Positions 35,725 to 44,761 of a DNA stretch of 64,000 nt are shown in pieces. A program made the position numbers and the translations under genes. Source of the DNA: Sphingomonas sp. LT1P40 (GTDB lineage Bacteria; Pseudomonadota; Alphaproteobacteria; Sphingomonadales; Sphingomonadaceae); contig NZ_JAXOJT010000002.1 of assembly GCF_036663835.1 (NCBI RefSeq), forward strand, positions 434,001 to 498,000, read 5' to 3'. The notes beneath the pieces were generated by a model. The model had not been told where the DNA came from. It saw only the letters and a list, made by a program, of their open reading frames with translations, and did no database searches. The stretch's first letter is position 1, and each line of letters starts with the position of its first letter.

Positions 35725-38193
35725 TTAACGCGAACCGCCGCGCCGTGCATCCGCATTTTTAGTGCGCAGCGTCGCGGATGCAGCCGCAGGATCGTCCGGC
35801 CAGGGGTGACGGGGGTAGCGGCCGCGCATTTCCTTGGCGACATCGGCCCAGCTGCCGCTCCAGAAGCGGGGCAGGTCGCGCGTCGTTTGAATCGGGCGAC
35901 CGGCGGGCGAGGTGAGCGACAGGACCAATGGGACGCCGTCTCCGATCGTCGGATGGACGGCGAGGCCGAACAGCGACTGTACGCGCATTTCGACGGTGGG
36001 GCCGGCTTCGGCGGTATAGTCGATTTCGTGGCTCGAACCGGCGGGGGTCTCGAACCGCGCCGGCGCGCGGCGGTCGAGCAGCTTTTGACCATCCCAGCCG
36101 AGGCGGTTCTGGAGCGCCTGAGTCAGCGCCTCCGGGGCGACGGCGTCGAGGCGGCGTTTGCCGGTGAGCGCGGCGGGCAGCCAGGCGTCGAGGTCGGCGC
36201 TCAGGGCTTCGTCGGACAACGCCTCGACCCCGGCATATGCGGCGCGGGTTCGCAGCGCGCGGGCGGTATCGGACCACGGAAGCAGATCGAGGCCGTGAGT
36301 GCGAACGCCTTCGAGCAGTGCAGCCGCGATTTCAGCGGGATCGGCGGCGGTGTCGGGGCCGGATGAGAGACGGATCGCACCCAGGCGCCGTTCGCGGTTC
36401 GCCTCGACGCGACCGGTGGCGGGGTCGAAGCGGACGCTGCGGCGCGTTTCGATGCGGTTGGCGAACAGCGACTCGATCGTGGCGGCGTCGATCGGCGCGG
36501 CGGAGAGGATGCGCGCACCCGCCGCCATGCCTTGCGTCTCCGCCACCGCGAGCCATTCGTGGCGTGCGAGCGAGGATGTCGGATCGAGCTTGAACCCGCG
36601 CCCACCCGCCGAGGCCCAGGTCGCGCCGCTGGCGTCGCGGCGCTTGGCGATGCGGTCGGGGAACGCGAGCGCGACGCAGGTTGCTACGCCGTCAGCCGAG
36701 CTGCGCTCGGCACCCACCCCCAACCCCTCCCTTGCAGGGAGGGGAGTCAGTTTGGTCCAACGTTCGGCCAGACGCCTTCCCGCCTCCGCCCGCTGGCCGC
36801 GTTCGGTGCGCCAGCGGCGCAGACGGTGTTCGAGATCGGTGTCGGAGCCGCCCAGCCCGCGTTCGCCGAGCAGGACGGCAATTTGCGCAGCGGTGCGGGC
36901 GAGGCCCATTTCACCTGCGCTAATCAGCATGTGGCCAAGGCGCGGGGCGAGCGGCAGGCGCGCGATGGCTTTGCCGTGTGCGGTGGGGCGGGCATCATCG
37001 TCGAGCGCATCCAGCGCGGTCAGCCGCGCACGCGCCTCCTGCACCGCAGCCTCGGGCGGCGGGTCGAGCCAGCGCAGCTCGCGTGGATCGGCGACGCCCC
37101 ATAACGCGCAATCGAGCGTAAGCGCGGACAGATCGGCCTCGAGAATTTCGGGCGGGTCGAAGCGGGGCAGACCGGCGGTGGCGGCGGCTTCCCACAGGCG
37201 ATAGGCGACCCCCGGCTCCTGTCGTGCGGCGCGGCCCGCGCGCTGGGTGGCGGAGGCCTGACTGGCACGTTCGGTGACGAGGCGGGTCATTCCCGCCGCG
37301 CGATCGTAACGCGGGCGGCGGGCGAGGCCGGAGTCGATAACGATGCGGATGCCGTCAAGCGTGAGCGAGGTTTCCGCGATCGACGTAGCGAGGACGATCT
37401 TGCGCCGTCCATGCGAGTCCGGCGCGATCGCCGCGCGCTGGGCGGCGGGGTCGAGGCTGCCGTGGAGCTTGTGCAGGATGGTGCCGGGAACATCGTCGAT
37501 CCGCTCTGCGGTGCGCTCGATTTCGGCGACACCGGGGAGGAAGGCGAGAATGCCGCCTTCAGCCTCACGGAGCGCATGCCGGATCGCGGCGGCGACTGAG
37601 TCCTCGATCCGCGCCTCGGCGGCGCGTCCGAGATGGATGAGTTCGAGCGGATGGCTGCGCCCCTCACTCTCCACCACGGGGGCGTCCCCCATTAGCGTCG
37701 AAAAGCGCGATCCATCCAACGTCGCTGACATCGCCACGAGCCGCAGATCGGGCCGCAGAGCCGCCTGCGCATCCAATGCCAGCGCCAGCCCGAAATCGCT
37801 GTCGAGACTGCGTTCATGCACTTCGTCGAACAACACCGCCGACACGCCCGCCAGCTCGGGATCGCTCTGGATGCGGGCGACGAAAATCCCCTCGGTCACG
37901 ACCGTGACCCGCGTCGCCGCAGACCGCCTGCTGTCCATCCGCGTGGCATAGCCGAACGTCTTGCCGACCGGCTCGCCCGCCAGCACGGCCATCCGCTCGG
38001 CGGCGGCGCGCGCGGCGAGGCGGCGCGGGGAGAGCAGCAGGATTTCGCCGTTGCACCAGTCCTCGTTCAACAACGCAGGGGCCACCGCCGTGGTCTTGCC
38101 TGCACCCGGCGGGGCGACCAGCACGGCATTGCTTCGCGCGCGCAATGCGGTGAGCAGATCGGACAGGACGGCATGGATCGGAAGGTCGCTCAC
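35725..38193 (-). CDS. hrpB: ATP-dependent helicase HrpB
   Basis: An 822-residue DEAH/RHA-type helicase of the HrpB family. Motif I (APPGAGKTT, residues ~27-35), the DEVH box (LFDEVHERSLDSD, about residue 120), SAT (VAMSATLDG), and motifs V-VI (IVLATSIAETSLTLDGI, QRAGRAARQEPGVAYRLW) are intact. The HrpB C-terminal domain ends with PIQTTRDLPRFWSGSWADVA. Residues ~483-500 (PLPAREGLGVGAERSSADG) are encoded by an intergenic-type repeat element kept in frame. The cellular role of HrpB is not well defined. Confidence 0.95.
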   Translation of the reverse strand: MSDLPIHAVLSDLLTALRARSNAVLVAPPGAGKTTAVAPALLNEDWCNGEILLLSPRRLAARAAAERMAVLAGEPVGKTFGYATRMDSRRSAATRVTVVTEGIFVARIQSDPELAGVSAVLFDEVHERSLDSDFGLALALDAQAALRPDLRLVAMSATLDGSRFSTLMGDAPVVESEGRSHPLELIHLGRAAEARIEDSVAAAIRHALREAEGGILAFLPGVAEIERTAERIDDVPGTILHKLHGSLDPAAQRAAIAPDSHGRRKIVLATSIAETSLTLDGIRIVIDSGLARRPRYDRAAGMTRLVTERASQASATQRAGRAARQEPGVAYRLWEAAATAGLPRFDPPEILEADLSALTLDCALWGVADPRELRWLDPPPEAAVQEARARLTALDALDDDARPTAHGKAIARLPLAPRLGHMLISAGEMGLARTAAQIAVLLGERGLGGSDTDLEHRLRRWRTERGQRAEAGRRLAERWTKLTPLPAREGLGVGAERSSADGVATCVALAFPDRIAKRRDASGATWASAGGRGFKLDPTSSLARHEWLAVAETQGMAAGARILSAAPIDAATIESLFANRIETRRSVRFDPATGRVEANRERRLGAIRLSSGPDTAADPAEIAAALLEGVRTHGLDLLPWSDTARALRTRAAYAGVEALSDEALSADLDAWLPAALTGKRRLDAVAPEALTQALQNRLGWDGQKLLDRRAPARFETPAGSSHEIDYTAEAGPTVEMRVQSLFGLAVHPTIGDGVPLVLSLTSPAGRPIQTTRDLPRFWSGSWADVAKEMRGRYPRHPWPDDPAAASATLRTKNADARRGGSR
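36695..36744. repeat. Two-hairpin repeat element inside hrpB
   Basis: GCCGAG-CTGCG-CTCGGC (36695-36711) and CCCCTCCC-TTGCA-GGGAGGGG (36724-36744), joined by a C-rich linker, form a double palindrome. The second hairpin with its linker looks like dispersed intergenic repeats I recall from sphingomonad genomes. Here it lies within the hrpB reading frame without breaking it. Confidence 0.7.
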
Positions 38194-38284
38194 CAGCCCG
38201 CCCTACGCGGTTTCGAGAATTGCTTGAAGCGGCATGGCACCGGAAGCGTTCACGCGCGTTGCGGCGAATGAAGAGGAGAATGGC

Positions 38285-38497
38285 ATGGCACGAATAATTT
38301 CTAGCTTCACCGTAACCCCGGACGGCAATGGCGATTATCTGATCAACATCGAGGATGACGATGGCGAAACGATCGACCTGACCGCAAGCTACGAGCAGCT
38401 TGATCTGATGAGCGACGCGATCGGCGATGTGCTGGACAGTGACGAGGAAGAAGCGCTGGGCGTCGATGACGAGGAAGCGACGACCGACGACGTTTAA
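38285..38497 (+). CDS. Small acidic conserved-type protein
   Basis: A 70-residue, strongly acidic protein that I do not recognise: MARIISSFTVTPDGNGDYLI, then an INIEDDDGETIDLTASYEQL middle, and an Asp/Glu-rich end (VLDSDEEEALGVDDEEATTD). The first half looks like a small beta-sheet, the second like a helix and a disordered acidic tail. ATG 38285 has AGGAGAA just upstream; an earlier ATG adds 17 residues without a ribosome site. It is monocistronic with its own terminator and divergent from hrpB. Confidence 0.78.
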   Translation: MARIISSFTVTPDGNGDYLINIEDDDGETIDLTASYEQLDLMSDAIGDVLDSDEEEALGVDDEEATTDDV

Positions 38498-38507
38498 GAA
38501 GTAGAAG

Positions 38508-38536
38508 AGGCGGCACCCGAACCGGTGTCGCCTTTC
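38508..38536 (+). terminator. Terminator after the small acidic gene
   Basis: AGGCGGCACC (38508-38517) pairs with GGTGTCGCCT (38524-38533), with one G-T mismatch pair, followed by TTTCT. It ends at the stop codon of the convergent polyprenyl synthase gene and may act for both directions only weakly. Confidence 0.8.
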
Positions 38537-39549
38537 TAATATGCGCGGGCGACCGCGAACTCGACGGCCTCGATCATCGCTTCCTTGGCCGCGCTGCCCG
38601 GGAAAATGCCCAGCGCGTCGATCGCGCGCTGGCCGTAATGACGGGCGCGGGCGAGCGTGTCGTCCACCGCGCGGCTGGCGCGCACCAGTTCGATGGCGTG
38701 AGCGAAATCGTCGTCGCTGACGCGGCGGCCGAGCACGGCCTCCTTCCAAAAGGCGCGGTCTTCGTCGCTGCCGCGCGCATAGGCCAGGATGACGGGCAGG
38801 GTCATCTTGCCCTCGCGGAAATCGTCGCCCGCGTCCTTGCCCATCGTGCCGGCGTCGGAAACATAGTCGATCGCGTCGTCGACTAGCTGAAATGCGATGC
38901 CCAGATTGCGGCCATAGGCGTCGAGCGCGGCTTCTTCCGACTCGGGCCGTTCGGCGACGACGGCGGAAATGCGGCACGCGGCGGCGAACAGGGCGGCGGT
39001 CTTGGCACCGATAATGTCGAGATAGCGTTCCTCGGCCAGGTCGATGCGGCGCGCTGCGGTGAGCTGGTTGACCTCACCCTCCGCGATGACCGCGCTGGCG
39101 TTGGAGAGGATTTTCAGCACCTTCAGGCTGCCGTCCTCGACCATCAGCTCGAAACTGCGGCTGAACAGGAAATCGCCGACCAGCACGCTGGCGGGGTTGC
39201 CCCAGATCAGATTGGCGGCGCGCTTGCCCCGGCGCATGTCCGATCCGTCGACGACATCGTCGTGCAGCAGGGTCGCGGTGTGGATGAACTCGACCGAAGC
39301 GGCCAGCCGGTGGTGTCGCGTCCCCGGATAGCCAAGCAATTTCGCGCTCGCCAGCGTCAGCATCGGCCGCATCCGCTTGCCGCCGCCCGCGATCAAATGA
39401 CCGGCCAGTTCGGGGATCAGCGGGATTTGCGACTGCATGCGATCGAGGATCACGGCGTTGACCATGTTCATGTCCGACGCGACCAGCGCGATGATCGGAT
39501 CGAGCGAAGGTTCGGCGCCGCGGCCGATACGGTGAATGGACGCACTCAT
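38536..39549 (-). CDS. ispB: Octaprenyl/polyprenyl diphosphate synthase
   Basis: A 337-residue trans-prenyltransferase making the quinone side chain. The first aspartate-rich motif is LLHDDVVDGSDMRRG, with the chain-length region VEFIHTATLLHDD before it; the second is AFQLVDDAIDYVSD. GGGKRMRPMLTLASA and GEVNQLTA are further family blocks. ATG 39549 (MSASIHRIGRGAEP) gives the normal length; the frame remains open upstream for 45 more residues, which look non-coding. Product length (C40 or C50) cannot be read from the sequence; sphingomonads generally carry Q-10. Confidence 0.92.
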   Translation of the reverse strand: MSASIHRIGRGAEPSLDPIIALVASDMNMVNAVILDRMQSQIPLIPELAGHLIAGGGKRMRPMLTLASAKLLGYPGTRHHRLAASVEFIHTATLLHDDVVDGSDMRRGKRAANLIWGNPASVLVGDFLFSRSFELMVEDGSLKVLKILSNASAVIAEGEVNQLTAARRIDLAEERYLDIIGAKTAALFAAACRISAVVAERPESEEAALDAYGRNLGIAFQLVDDAIDYVSDAGTMGKDAGDDFREGKMTLPVILAYARGSDEDRAFWKEAVLGRRVSDDDFAHAIELVRASRAVDDTLARARHYGQRAIDALGIFPGSAAKEAMIEAVEFAVARAY

Positions 39550-39670
39550 GCTGGCCGCGATGTGGCGGCAAGCGGTGGCAAAGGCAAGTGCGCGGGGCTT
39601 GCATGCGGGTGAAAGGAACGCAACAAGGCCGCGAATCTGCTGTGCCGGTGCAGAATCACGAGGAAACCCC

Positions 39671-39964
39671 ATGAGCGACGACACGCTGCAACGCTATCGC
39701 CAGAGCATCGACCGGATCGACGCGGCGCTGGTGTTCCTGCTCGCCGAGCGATTTCAGATCACGCAGGCGGTGGGCCGTTACAAGGCCGAGACCGGACTGC
39801 CCCCCGCCGATCCGGGACGCGAGGATCGCCAGATCGAACGGCTGCGCGCACTGGCGGCGCAAGCCGATCTCGACCCCGAATTTTCCGAGAAGTTTCTGCG
39901 TTTCATCATCGACGAGGTGATCCGCCACCACGCGAAAATGCAGGACGCGGCGGGAACGCCCTGA
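39671..39964 (+). CDS. Chorismate mutase (AroQ type)
   Basis: A 97-residue all-helical chorismate mutase that converts chorismate to prephenate for Phe and Tyr synthesis. The family pattern is visible: YRQSIDRIDAALVFLLAERF, QAVGRYKAETGLPPADPGRE, and FLRFIIDEVIRHHAKMQ. The active-site Arg in the first helix (SIDRID) and Lys in GRYKAE are present. ATG 39671 has GAGGAAA upstream. It is divergent from the polyprenyl synthase. Confidence 0.93.
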   Translation: MSDDTLQRYRQSIDRIDAALVFLLAERFQITQAVGRYKAETGLPPADPGREDRQIERLRALAAQADLDPEFSEKFLRFIIDEVIRHHAKMQDAAGTP

Positions 39965-40001
39965 ACCGCGCGTCGTTGGGGCCGAAAGGGGGGCCACAGC
40001 C

Positions 40002-41120
40002 TTGAACGATGCCGATTACCTGATTTTCGCGCCCGAAGAAGTCGATCTGTCGCGCTCGCCGTTGCGAGCCTCGCTGGATGTCGAAACATTCGTGTTGGGC
40101 GCGTTCAATCCGGGGCTGACGCGGCTGCCGAACGGCAATCTGCTGCTGATGGTGCGGGTGGCGGAGGCGCTGCGCGAGCCGGTGGTGGGCGGGCATGCGC
40201 GCGCGATCCGCTGGACGCCAGATGGTTATGTGCTCGATTCCTATCCGCTCGACGGGGTGGAGATGAGCGATCCGCGTAGCTTCACGGTAACGGGTGGCGG
40301 GTCGCCGCTGGCCGGACTGACCTCGATCTCGTGGCTGCTCCCGGTCGAAGTGACGCGCGATGCTCGCGCGGTGGTGGCGGTGCATTACGACAAGGCGATC
40401 GCGCCGTCGGCATCGTACATGGCTTACGGCGTTGAGGATGCGCGGATCAGCCTGATCGGCGGGGCGTGGTACATGACCGTGTGCGGCGTGTCCGACGAGC
40501 GGCAATGCACGGCGCTGTACCGGTCGTTGAACGGGCTGGACTATAAACTCGAAGGCGTCGTCCTCGATCACCAGAACAAGGACATGGTGTTGTTCGAGGG
40601 GAAGCCGGGGGGCCGATTCATGGCGCTGACCCGGCCATTGGGTGAAGTGTGGTTCACCCCGCCGCCGGGCAGCGAATTTACCGGCGGGCCGTCGATCCAG
40701 TTCGCGCAGTCACCCGATGCGCTACACTGGAAACCGTGCGACACGCCGGGTATCCGGGCGCGGCGGGGGACGCTGACCAGTGCGCGGATGGGCGGGGGGA
40801 CACCGCCGGTGCTGACCGATCGCGGCTGGCTGATGCTGTATCACGGGGTGGAGCGGCGCGAGAAGGTGGGTGTCTATCGCACCTTCTGGGCATTGCTCGA
40901 CCGGGATGACCCGACGCGGATCGCGCGGCTGGCGGACGATATGCCGCTGATCGAGGCGAACCCGGCGCTGACCGGCCCGATCGCCGCGCAACTGTATCTG
41001 CCGACGCCGGTGGTGTTCACGACCGGTATTGCCGATGGCGGGGACAGCTGGATCGTAGCCAGCGGCGAAGCCGATCTCGCATGCCGCATCACGCATATCG
41101 CAAAGCACCGGTTCGACTGA
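40002..41120 (+). CDS. GH130-family glycoside hydrolase/phosphorylase
   Basis: A 372-residue five-bladed-propeller protein of glycoside hydrolase family 130, which includes mannosyl phosphorylases and hydrolases. Family blocks are FNPGLTRLPNGNLLLMVRVA, YGVEDARISLIGGAWYMTVC with the catalytic-type Asp, QNKDMVLFEGKPGGRFMALT, and GGGTPPVLTDRGWLMLYHGV. The specificity (phosphorylase or hydrolase, and which mannoside) is not readable. The start is TTG at 40002, 37 bases after chorismate mutase. A TonB-dependent receptor follows, which hints at glycan use but is not proof. Confidence 0.88.
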   Translation: MNDADYLIFAPEEVDLSRSPLRASLDVETFVLGAFNPGLTRLPNGNLLLMVRVAEALREPVVGGHARAIRWTPDGYVLDSYPLDGVEMSDPRSFTVTGGGSPLAGLTSISWLLPVEVTRDARAVVAVHYDKAIAPSASYMAYGVEDARISLIGGAWYMTVCGVSDERQCTALYRSLNGLDYKLEGVVLDHQNKDMVLFEGKPGGRFMALTRPLGEVWFTPPPGSEFTGGPSIQFAQSPDALHWKPCDTPGIRARRGTLTSARMGGGTPPVLTDRGWLMLYHGVERREKVGVYRTFWALLDRDDPTRIARLADDMPLIEANPALTGPIAAQLYLPTPVVFTTGIADGGDSWIVASGEADLACRITHIAKHRFD

Positions 41121-41140
41121 CATTCAGCTAAACGCGCGCA

Positions 41141-41171
41141 TTTGTTCGCAAGGGCACAATTTTGCGACAAA
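41141..41171. promoter_or_regulatory. Operator-like inverted repeat before the TonB receptor
   Basis: TTTGTTCGCAA (41141-41151) and TTTGCGACAAA (41161-41171) form an imperfect inverted repeat with one bulge, 53 bases upstream of the receptor start. It could bind a dimeric regulator; no matching regulator is known from the window. Confidence 0.35.
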
Positions 41172-41223
41172 TCGCGGCTATCGCGCCGCTGTCTGAATGA
41201 ATCGATACGTCTGGGAGTTACGA

Positions 41224-43725
41224 ATGCGGCGCACGTGGTTGTTTGCGGGATTGATGACGACGGTGGCCCCCACCGCGATGGCGGCGGCGCAGGATGCTCC
41301 CGCCACCGTGCAGGCGCAGCCGGAGGCCGATACGCCCGGCGGCGGTGGCGATGTCGTCGAGGAGGAGGCCGAAGAGGTCGTCGTGACCGGTCAGCTGCGT
41401 GGCGCAGTGCCCGGCGACGTCAAGCCCGAGATCGTGCTGAACCCTGCCGATATCCGCGCCTATGGCGTCGGATCGCTGGCCGAATTGCTGACCGAGCTGG
41501 AGCCGCAGACGCGCTCCGGGCGCGGGCGTGACGGGGGCGGGCCGGTGCTGTTGCTGAGCGGACGACGCATCTCCGGCTTTGCCGAGATCCGCGACATTCC
41601 GCCCGAGGCGATCGAGCGGATCGACATATTGCCCGAAGAAGCCGCGCTGAAGCTGGGCTATCGTGCCGATCAGCGCGTGGTAAACATCGTGCTGCGCCGC
41701 CGTTTTCGCTCGATCACGGCGGAGCTGGACGGGACCTTCGCCACCGATGGCGGGCGCAGCGGGCAGGATGCCGAGCTGAGCTGGCTGCGTATCAACCGCG
41801 ACGGACGGATCAATATCGATGTCGAATATGAGCGCGATTCGAGCCTGCTGGAGAGCGAGCGCGACATCATCCAGGATCCCCTGCGCCCGCGTTCCGACAC
41901 CGCGTTCCGCACCTTGCTGCCCGATACGCAGAATCTGTCGCTCAACAGCGTATTCAGCCGCAATATCGGCAAGGTCGCGGCGACCGCGAATGTACGGATC
42001 GAACAGAGCTGGAGCGATTCGCTACTGGGATTGCCCGCCGCCGGCGGGATGACCCCGCTGCAGCGGGGCAGCGATACCGGCACGCTGCATGGTGGCTTCT
42101 CGCTCAATGGCGACATCTCGCCCAAATGGCGCTGGTCGGTGACAGGCAACTGGGATCGCGTCGAAGGGCGCACGCTGACCGACACCGATATTGGCTACAC
42201 CAACCGGACGCGATCGGTGTCGAATGTCGGATCGCTCGATGCACTGGTCAACGGATCGATCGCCAAGCTGCCGGCGGGCGATATCTCGACCAGCCTGCGC
42301 GTGTCGGGGCGGACCAGCGACCTGGCAAGCGAGTCGCGGCGCGCGACGGGGTTCTCGACCGCGTCGATCGGGCGCGATACCGGCGCCGCTCAGGCGAATA
42401 TCGACTTGCCGATCGCCAGCCGCACGCGCGGCGTGCTCGGCGCGATCGGCAATTTGTCGCTCAATCTGAATGCCGAGGCGGAGGAGCTGTCGGACTTCGG
42501 GACGCTCGTCACTTATGGCTATGGTGCGAACTGGTCGCCGGTCGACGGGGTGCGTTTCATCGCATCGTTCACCGAGGAGAAGGGCGCGCCGTCATCGCAG
42601 CAGCTGGGCAACCCGACGCTGGAGACGCCGAACGTTCGCGTGTTCGATTTCGTGCGCGGCGAAAGCGTGGACATCACGCGCATCGACGGCGGCAATGCCG
42701 GGCTGATCGCCGACAATCGCAGTGTGATGAAGCTTGGCCTCAATTTGCGGCCGATCAAGGACACCGATCTCAGCTTCAACGTGGATTACAACAAGAGCAT
42801 TATTCGCAATCCGATCGCGTCCTTCCCGACCGCGACCGCCGAGCTGGAAGCCGCGTTTCCCGATCGCTTTGTGCGCGATGGCAGCGGTCAGCTGATCCGG
42901 ATCGACAACCGACCGGTCAATTTCCTGCGCAGCGAGCGCGAGCAGGTGCGCTGGGGCCTTAATTTCTCGAAGCCGATCAGCTCTCCGATGGCGCGGCAGG
43001 CGATGGAGCAGATGCAGGCGCGGCGCGCCGAGCGCGAGGCAGCGCGTGCCGCCGCCGAGGCACGCGGCGAAACGCCCGCACCAGCCGAAGGCGGGCCGGG
43101 CGAGCGCGTGCCTGGCGAAGGTCGTCGTGCCGGTGAAGGCGGGCAACGGCCCGGCGGTGGCTTTGGCGGCGGGCGCGGCCCCGGCGGTGGCGGACGCGGC
43201 GGCTTTGGCGGCGGCGGCGGTCCGGGCGGCGGCGCGAATGGCGGGCGCATCCAGCTGGGCGTGTTTCACACCGTCGCGCTGACCGACAAGATCGTCATCC
43301 GCGACGGTCTCCCCGAACTCGATCAGCTTAACGGATCGGCGACCGGTAGCCGGGGCGGATCGCCACGGCATCAGGTCGAGGTGCGCGCGGGGGTGACGCG
43401 CGACGGCGTCGGGCTGCGGCTCAACGCCGACTGGAACAGCGCGACCACGGTACAGGGCGGCGCGACGAGCGCGGGCGCTTTGCGCTTCGACGATTTCACG
43501 ACGGTCAATCTGCGGCTGTTCGCAACGCTTGGCCCGCAGTTCAAATTCGTGCGCGACAATCGCTGGCTGGCGGGCACGCGGGTGACATTGTCGGTCGACA
43601 ATCTGTTCGACAGCCGCCTGAAGGTGACCGATGCCAGTGGCACGACACCGATCAGCTATCAGCCGGCGCTGCTCGATCCGCTGGGCCGGACGGTGAAGAT
43701 CAGTCTGCGAAAGATGTTCTTCTGA
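41224..43725 (+). CDS. TonB-dependent receptor with an internal Gly/Arg-rich insertion
   Basis: An 833-residue outer-membrane receptor. A signal peptide (WLFAGLMTTVAPTAMAAA) and acidic spacer precede the VVVTGQL TonB-box-like segment. The plug domain follows (LNPADIRAYGVGSLAELLTE, VLLLSGRRISGFAEIRDIPP, IERIDILPEEAALKLGYRAD), then the barrel, ending DPLGRTVKISLRKMFF with terminal Phe. Residues ~590-675 are an Ala/Arg/Glu helix followed by a Gly-rich run with GGGRGP and GGGRGG units, an unusual loop for a barrel. GGGAG lies six bases before ATG 41224. The substrate is unknown. Confidence 0.88.
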   Translation: MRRTWLFAGLMTTVAPTAMAAAQDAPATVQAQPEADTPGGGGDVVEEEAEEVVVTGQLRGAVPGDVKPEIVLNPADIRAYGVGSLAELLTELEPQTRSGRGRDGGGPVLLLSGRRISGFAEIRDIPPEAIERIDILPEEAALKLGYRADQRVVNIVLRRRFRSITAELDGTFATDGGRSGQDAELSWLRINRDGRINIDVEYERDSSLLESERDIIQDPLRPRSDTAFRTLLPDTQNLSLNSVFSRNIGKVAATANVRIEQSWSDSLLGLPAAGGMTPLQRGSDTGTLHGGFSLNGDISPKWRWSVTGNWDRVEGRTLTDTDIGYTNRTRSVSNVGSLDALVNGSIAKLPAGDISTSLRVSGRTSDLASESRRATGFSTASIGRDTGAAQANIDLPIASRTRGVLGAIGNLSLNLNAEAEELSDFGTLVTYGYGANWSPVDGVRFIASFTEEKGAPSSQQLGNPTLETPNVRVFDFVRGESVDITRIDGGNAGLIADNRSVMKLGLNLRPIKDTDLSFNVDYNKSIIRNPIASFPTATAELEAAFPDRFVRDGSGQLIRIDNRPVNFLRSEREQVRWGLNFSKPISSPMARQAMEQMQARRAEREAARAAAEARGETPAPAEGGPGERVPGEGRRAGEGGQRPGGGFGGGRGPGGGGRGGFGGGGGPGGGANGGRIQLGVFHTVALTDKIVIRDGLPELDQLNGSATGSRGGSPRHQVEVRAGVTRDGVGLRLNADWNSATTVQGGATSAGALRFDDFTTVNLRLFATLGPQFKFVRDNRWLAGTRVTLSVDNLFDSRLKVTDASGTTPISYQPALLDPLGRTVKISLRKMFF

Positions 43726-43726
43726 T

Positions 43727-43851
43727 ATCCTCCCCGGGACGGGGAGGTGGCACCGCGCAGCGGTGACGGAGGGGGGCTGCGGCATCGGCATCCCCTGAGG
43801 TGAGCCCCCTCCACCAGCTTCGCTGGCCCCCCTCCCCGTGCCGGGGAGGAT
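43727..43851. repeat. Intergenic palindromic repeat element (CCTCCCCG family)
   Basis: The outer arms ATCCTCCCCG (43727-43736) and CGGGGAGGAT (43842-43851) are exact inverted copies, and each is part of its own hairpin (CCTCCCCG-GGA-CGGGGAGG; CCTCCCCG-TGC-CGGGGAGG). Inner segments GAGGGGGGCT and AGCCCCCTC pair too. The element fills the whole gap between the convergent receptor and motB genes and may also terminate both. Confidence 0.75.
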
Positions 43852-43852
43852 C

Positions 43853-44758
43853 TTAACGATCCAGCCGACTCTTCCGGTACAGCAGCGTAATCGCCACGCG
43901 GCGGTTGCGCGGGTCGGCGGGGTTGGTCTTGATGAGCGGTTCGCGGTCGGCGACGCCCTCAATCCGCTCGAACCGCGTTTCGGGGACGCCCCCAGCGGCG
44001 AGACGGCGGCGCGTCTCTTCCGAACGCGCGCTCGACAGCATCCAGTTGTTCATGTTGGTCGGGTCGCCATAACGCAGGCTGTCGGTATGGCCGCGGATCA
44101 TGATGTCGTTGTCGGACTCGGCGATCGACTGCGCGACCAGTGCCACCAGCTGCGAAGCTTCGGCGACGAAGCTGGTCGTGCCGAGCGCGAACATGGAATA
44201 ATCGGCATCGTCCATCAGGTCGATCCGCATCCCGTCGCGCGTAGGGACGAAGCGGACCTGCTTGCCCAGCTTGGCAAGGCGCGGGTTCGACTTCATCTTG
44301 CCCTCGATCTCGGCCTTCATCCTGGCAAAGCCCTTGCGGTCGGCGGCGTCCATCGCTTCCTTGTCCTTCAGGCTGCCTTTAACGCCGGTGCCGACATTGT
44401 CGCCGCCCGCCGCACCCGCCGGAATGGTCATCGACCGGGTGCCGGTCTGTTTGGCCATCGTCGGATAGTTATCCTTGCCCTGCAACGCGTCGCCGCCGAG
44501 CAGGCCGTTGGAACCGGCGCTGTTCTGCTTCATCTCGATCAGCGTCGGCGCGAAATAATCGGCGAGCGCCTTGCGCTGCTTCTCATTGGTCGCGCCCAGC
44601 AGCCACATCAGCAGGAAGAACGCCATCATCGCCGTCACGAAATCGGCATAGGCGACCTTCCACGCGCCGCCGTGATGCCCGCCGCCACCTTCGATATAGA
44701 TCTTCTTGACGATGATCTTGGGCGGCTGTTTCGCCGCGTGAGGAGCACGCGCAGTCAT
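43853..44758 (-). CDS. motB: Flagellar motor stator protein MotB
   Basis: A 301-residue stator subunit. The N-terminal transmembrane segment AWKVAYADFVTAMMAFFLLM carries the ion-channel aspartate, followed by a plug-like linker and a long Lys/Asp/Met-rich region. The C-terminal OmpA-like peptidoglycan-binding domain has IMIRGHTDSLRYGDPTNMNN, LSSARSEETRRRLAAGGVPE and DPRNRRVAITLL. It is separated by three bases from motA and belongs to the minus-strand flagellar run. Confidence 0.96.
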   Translation of the reverse strand: MTARAPHAAKQPPKIIVKKIYIEGGGGHHGGAWKVAYADFVTAMMAFFLLMWLLGATNEKQRKALADYFAPTLIEMKQNSAGSNGLLGGDALQGKDNYPTMAKQTGTRSMTIPAGAAGGDNVGTGVKGSLKDKEAMDAADRKGFARMKAEIEGKMKSNPRLAKLGKQVRFVPTRDGMRIDLMDDADYSMFALGTTSFVAEASQLVALVAQSIAESDNDIMIRGHTDSLRYGDPTNMNNWMLSSARSEETRRRLAAGGVPETRFERIEGVADREPLIKTNPADPRNRRVAITLLYRKSRLDR

Positions 44759-44761
44759 GGC

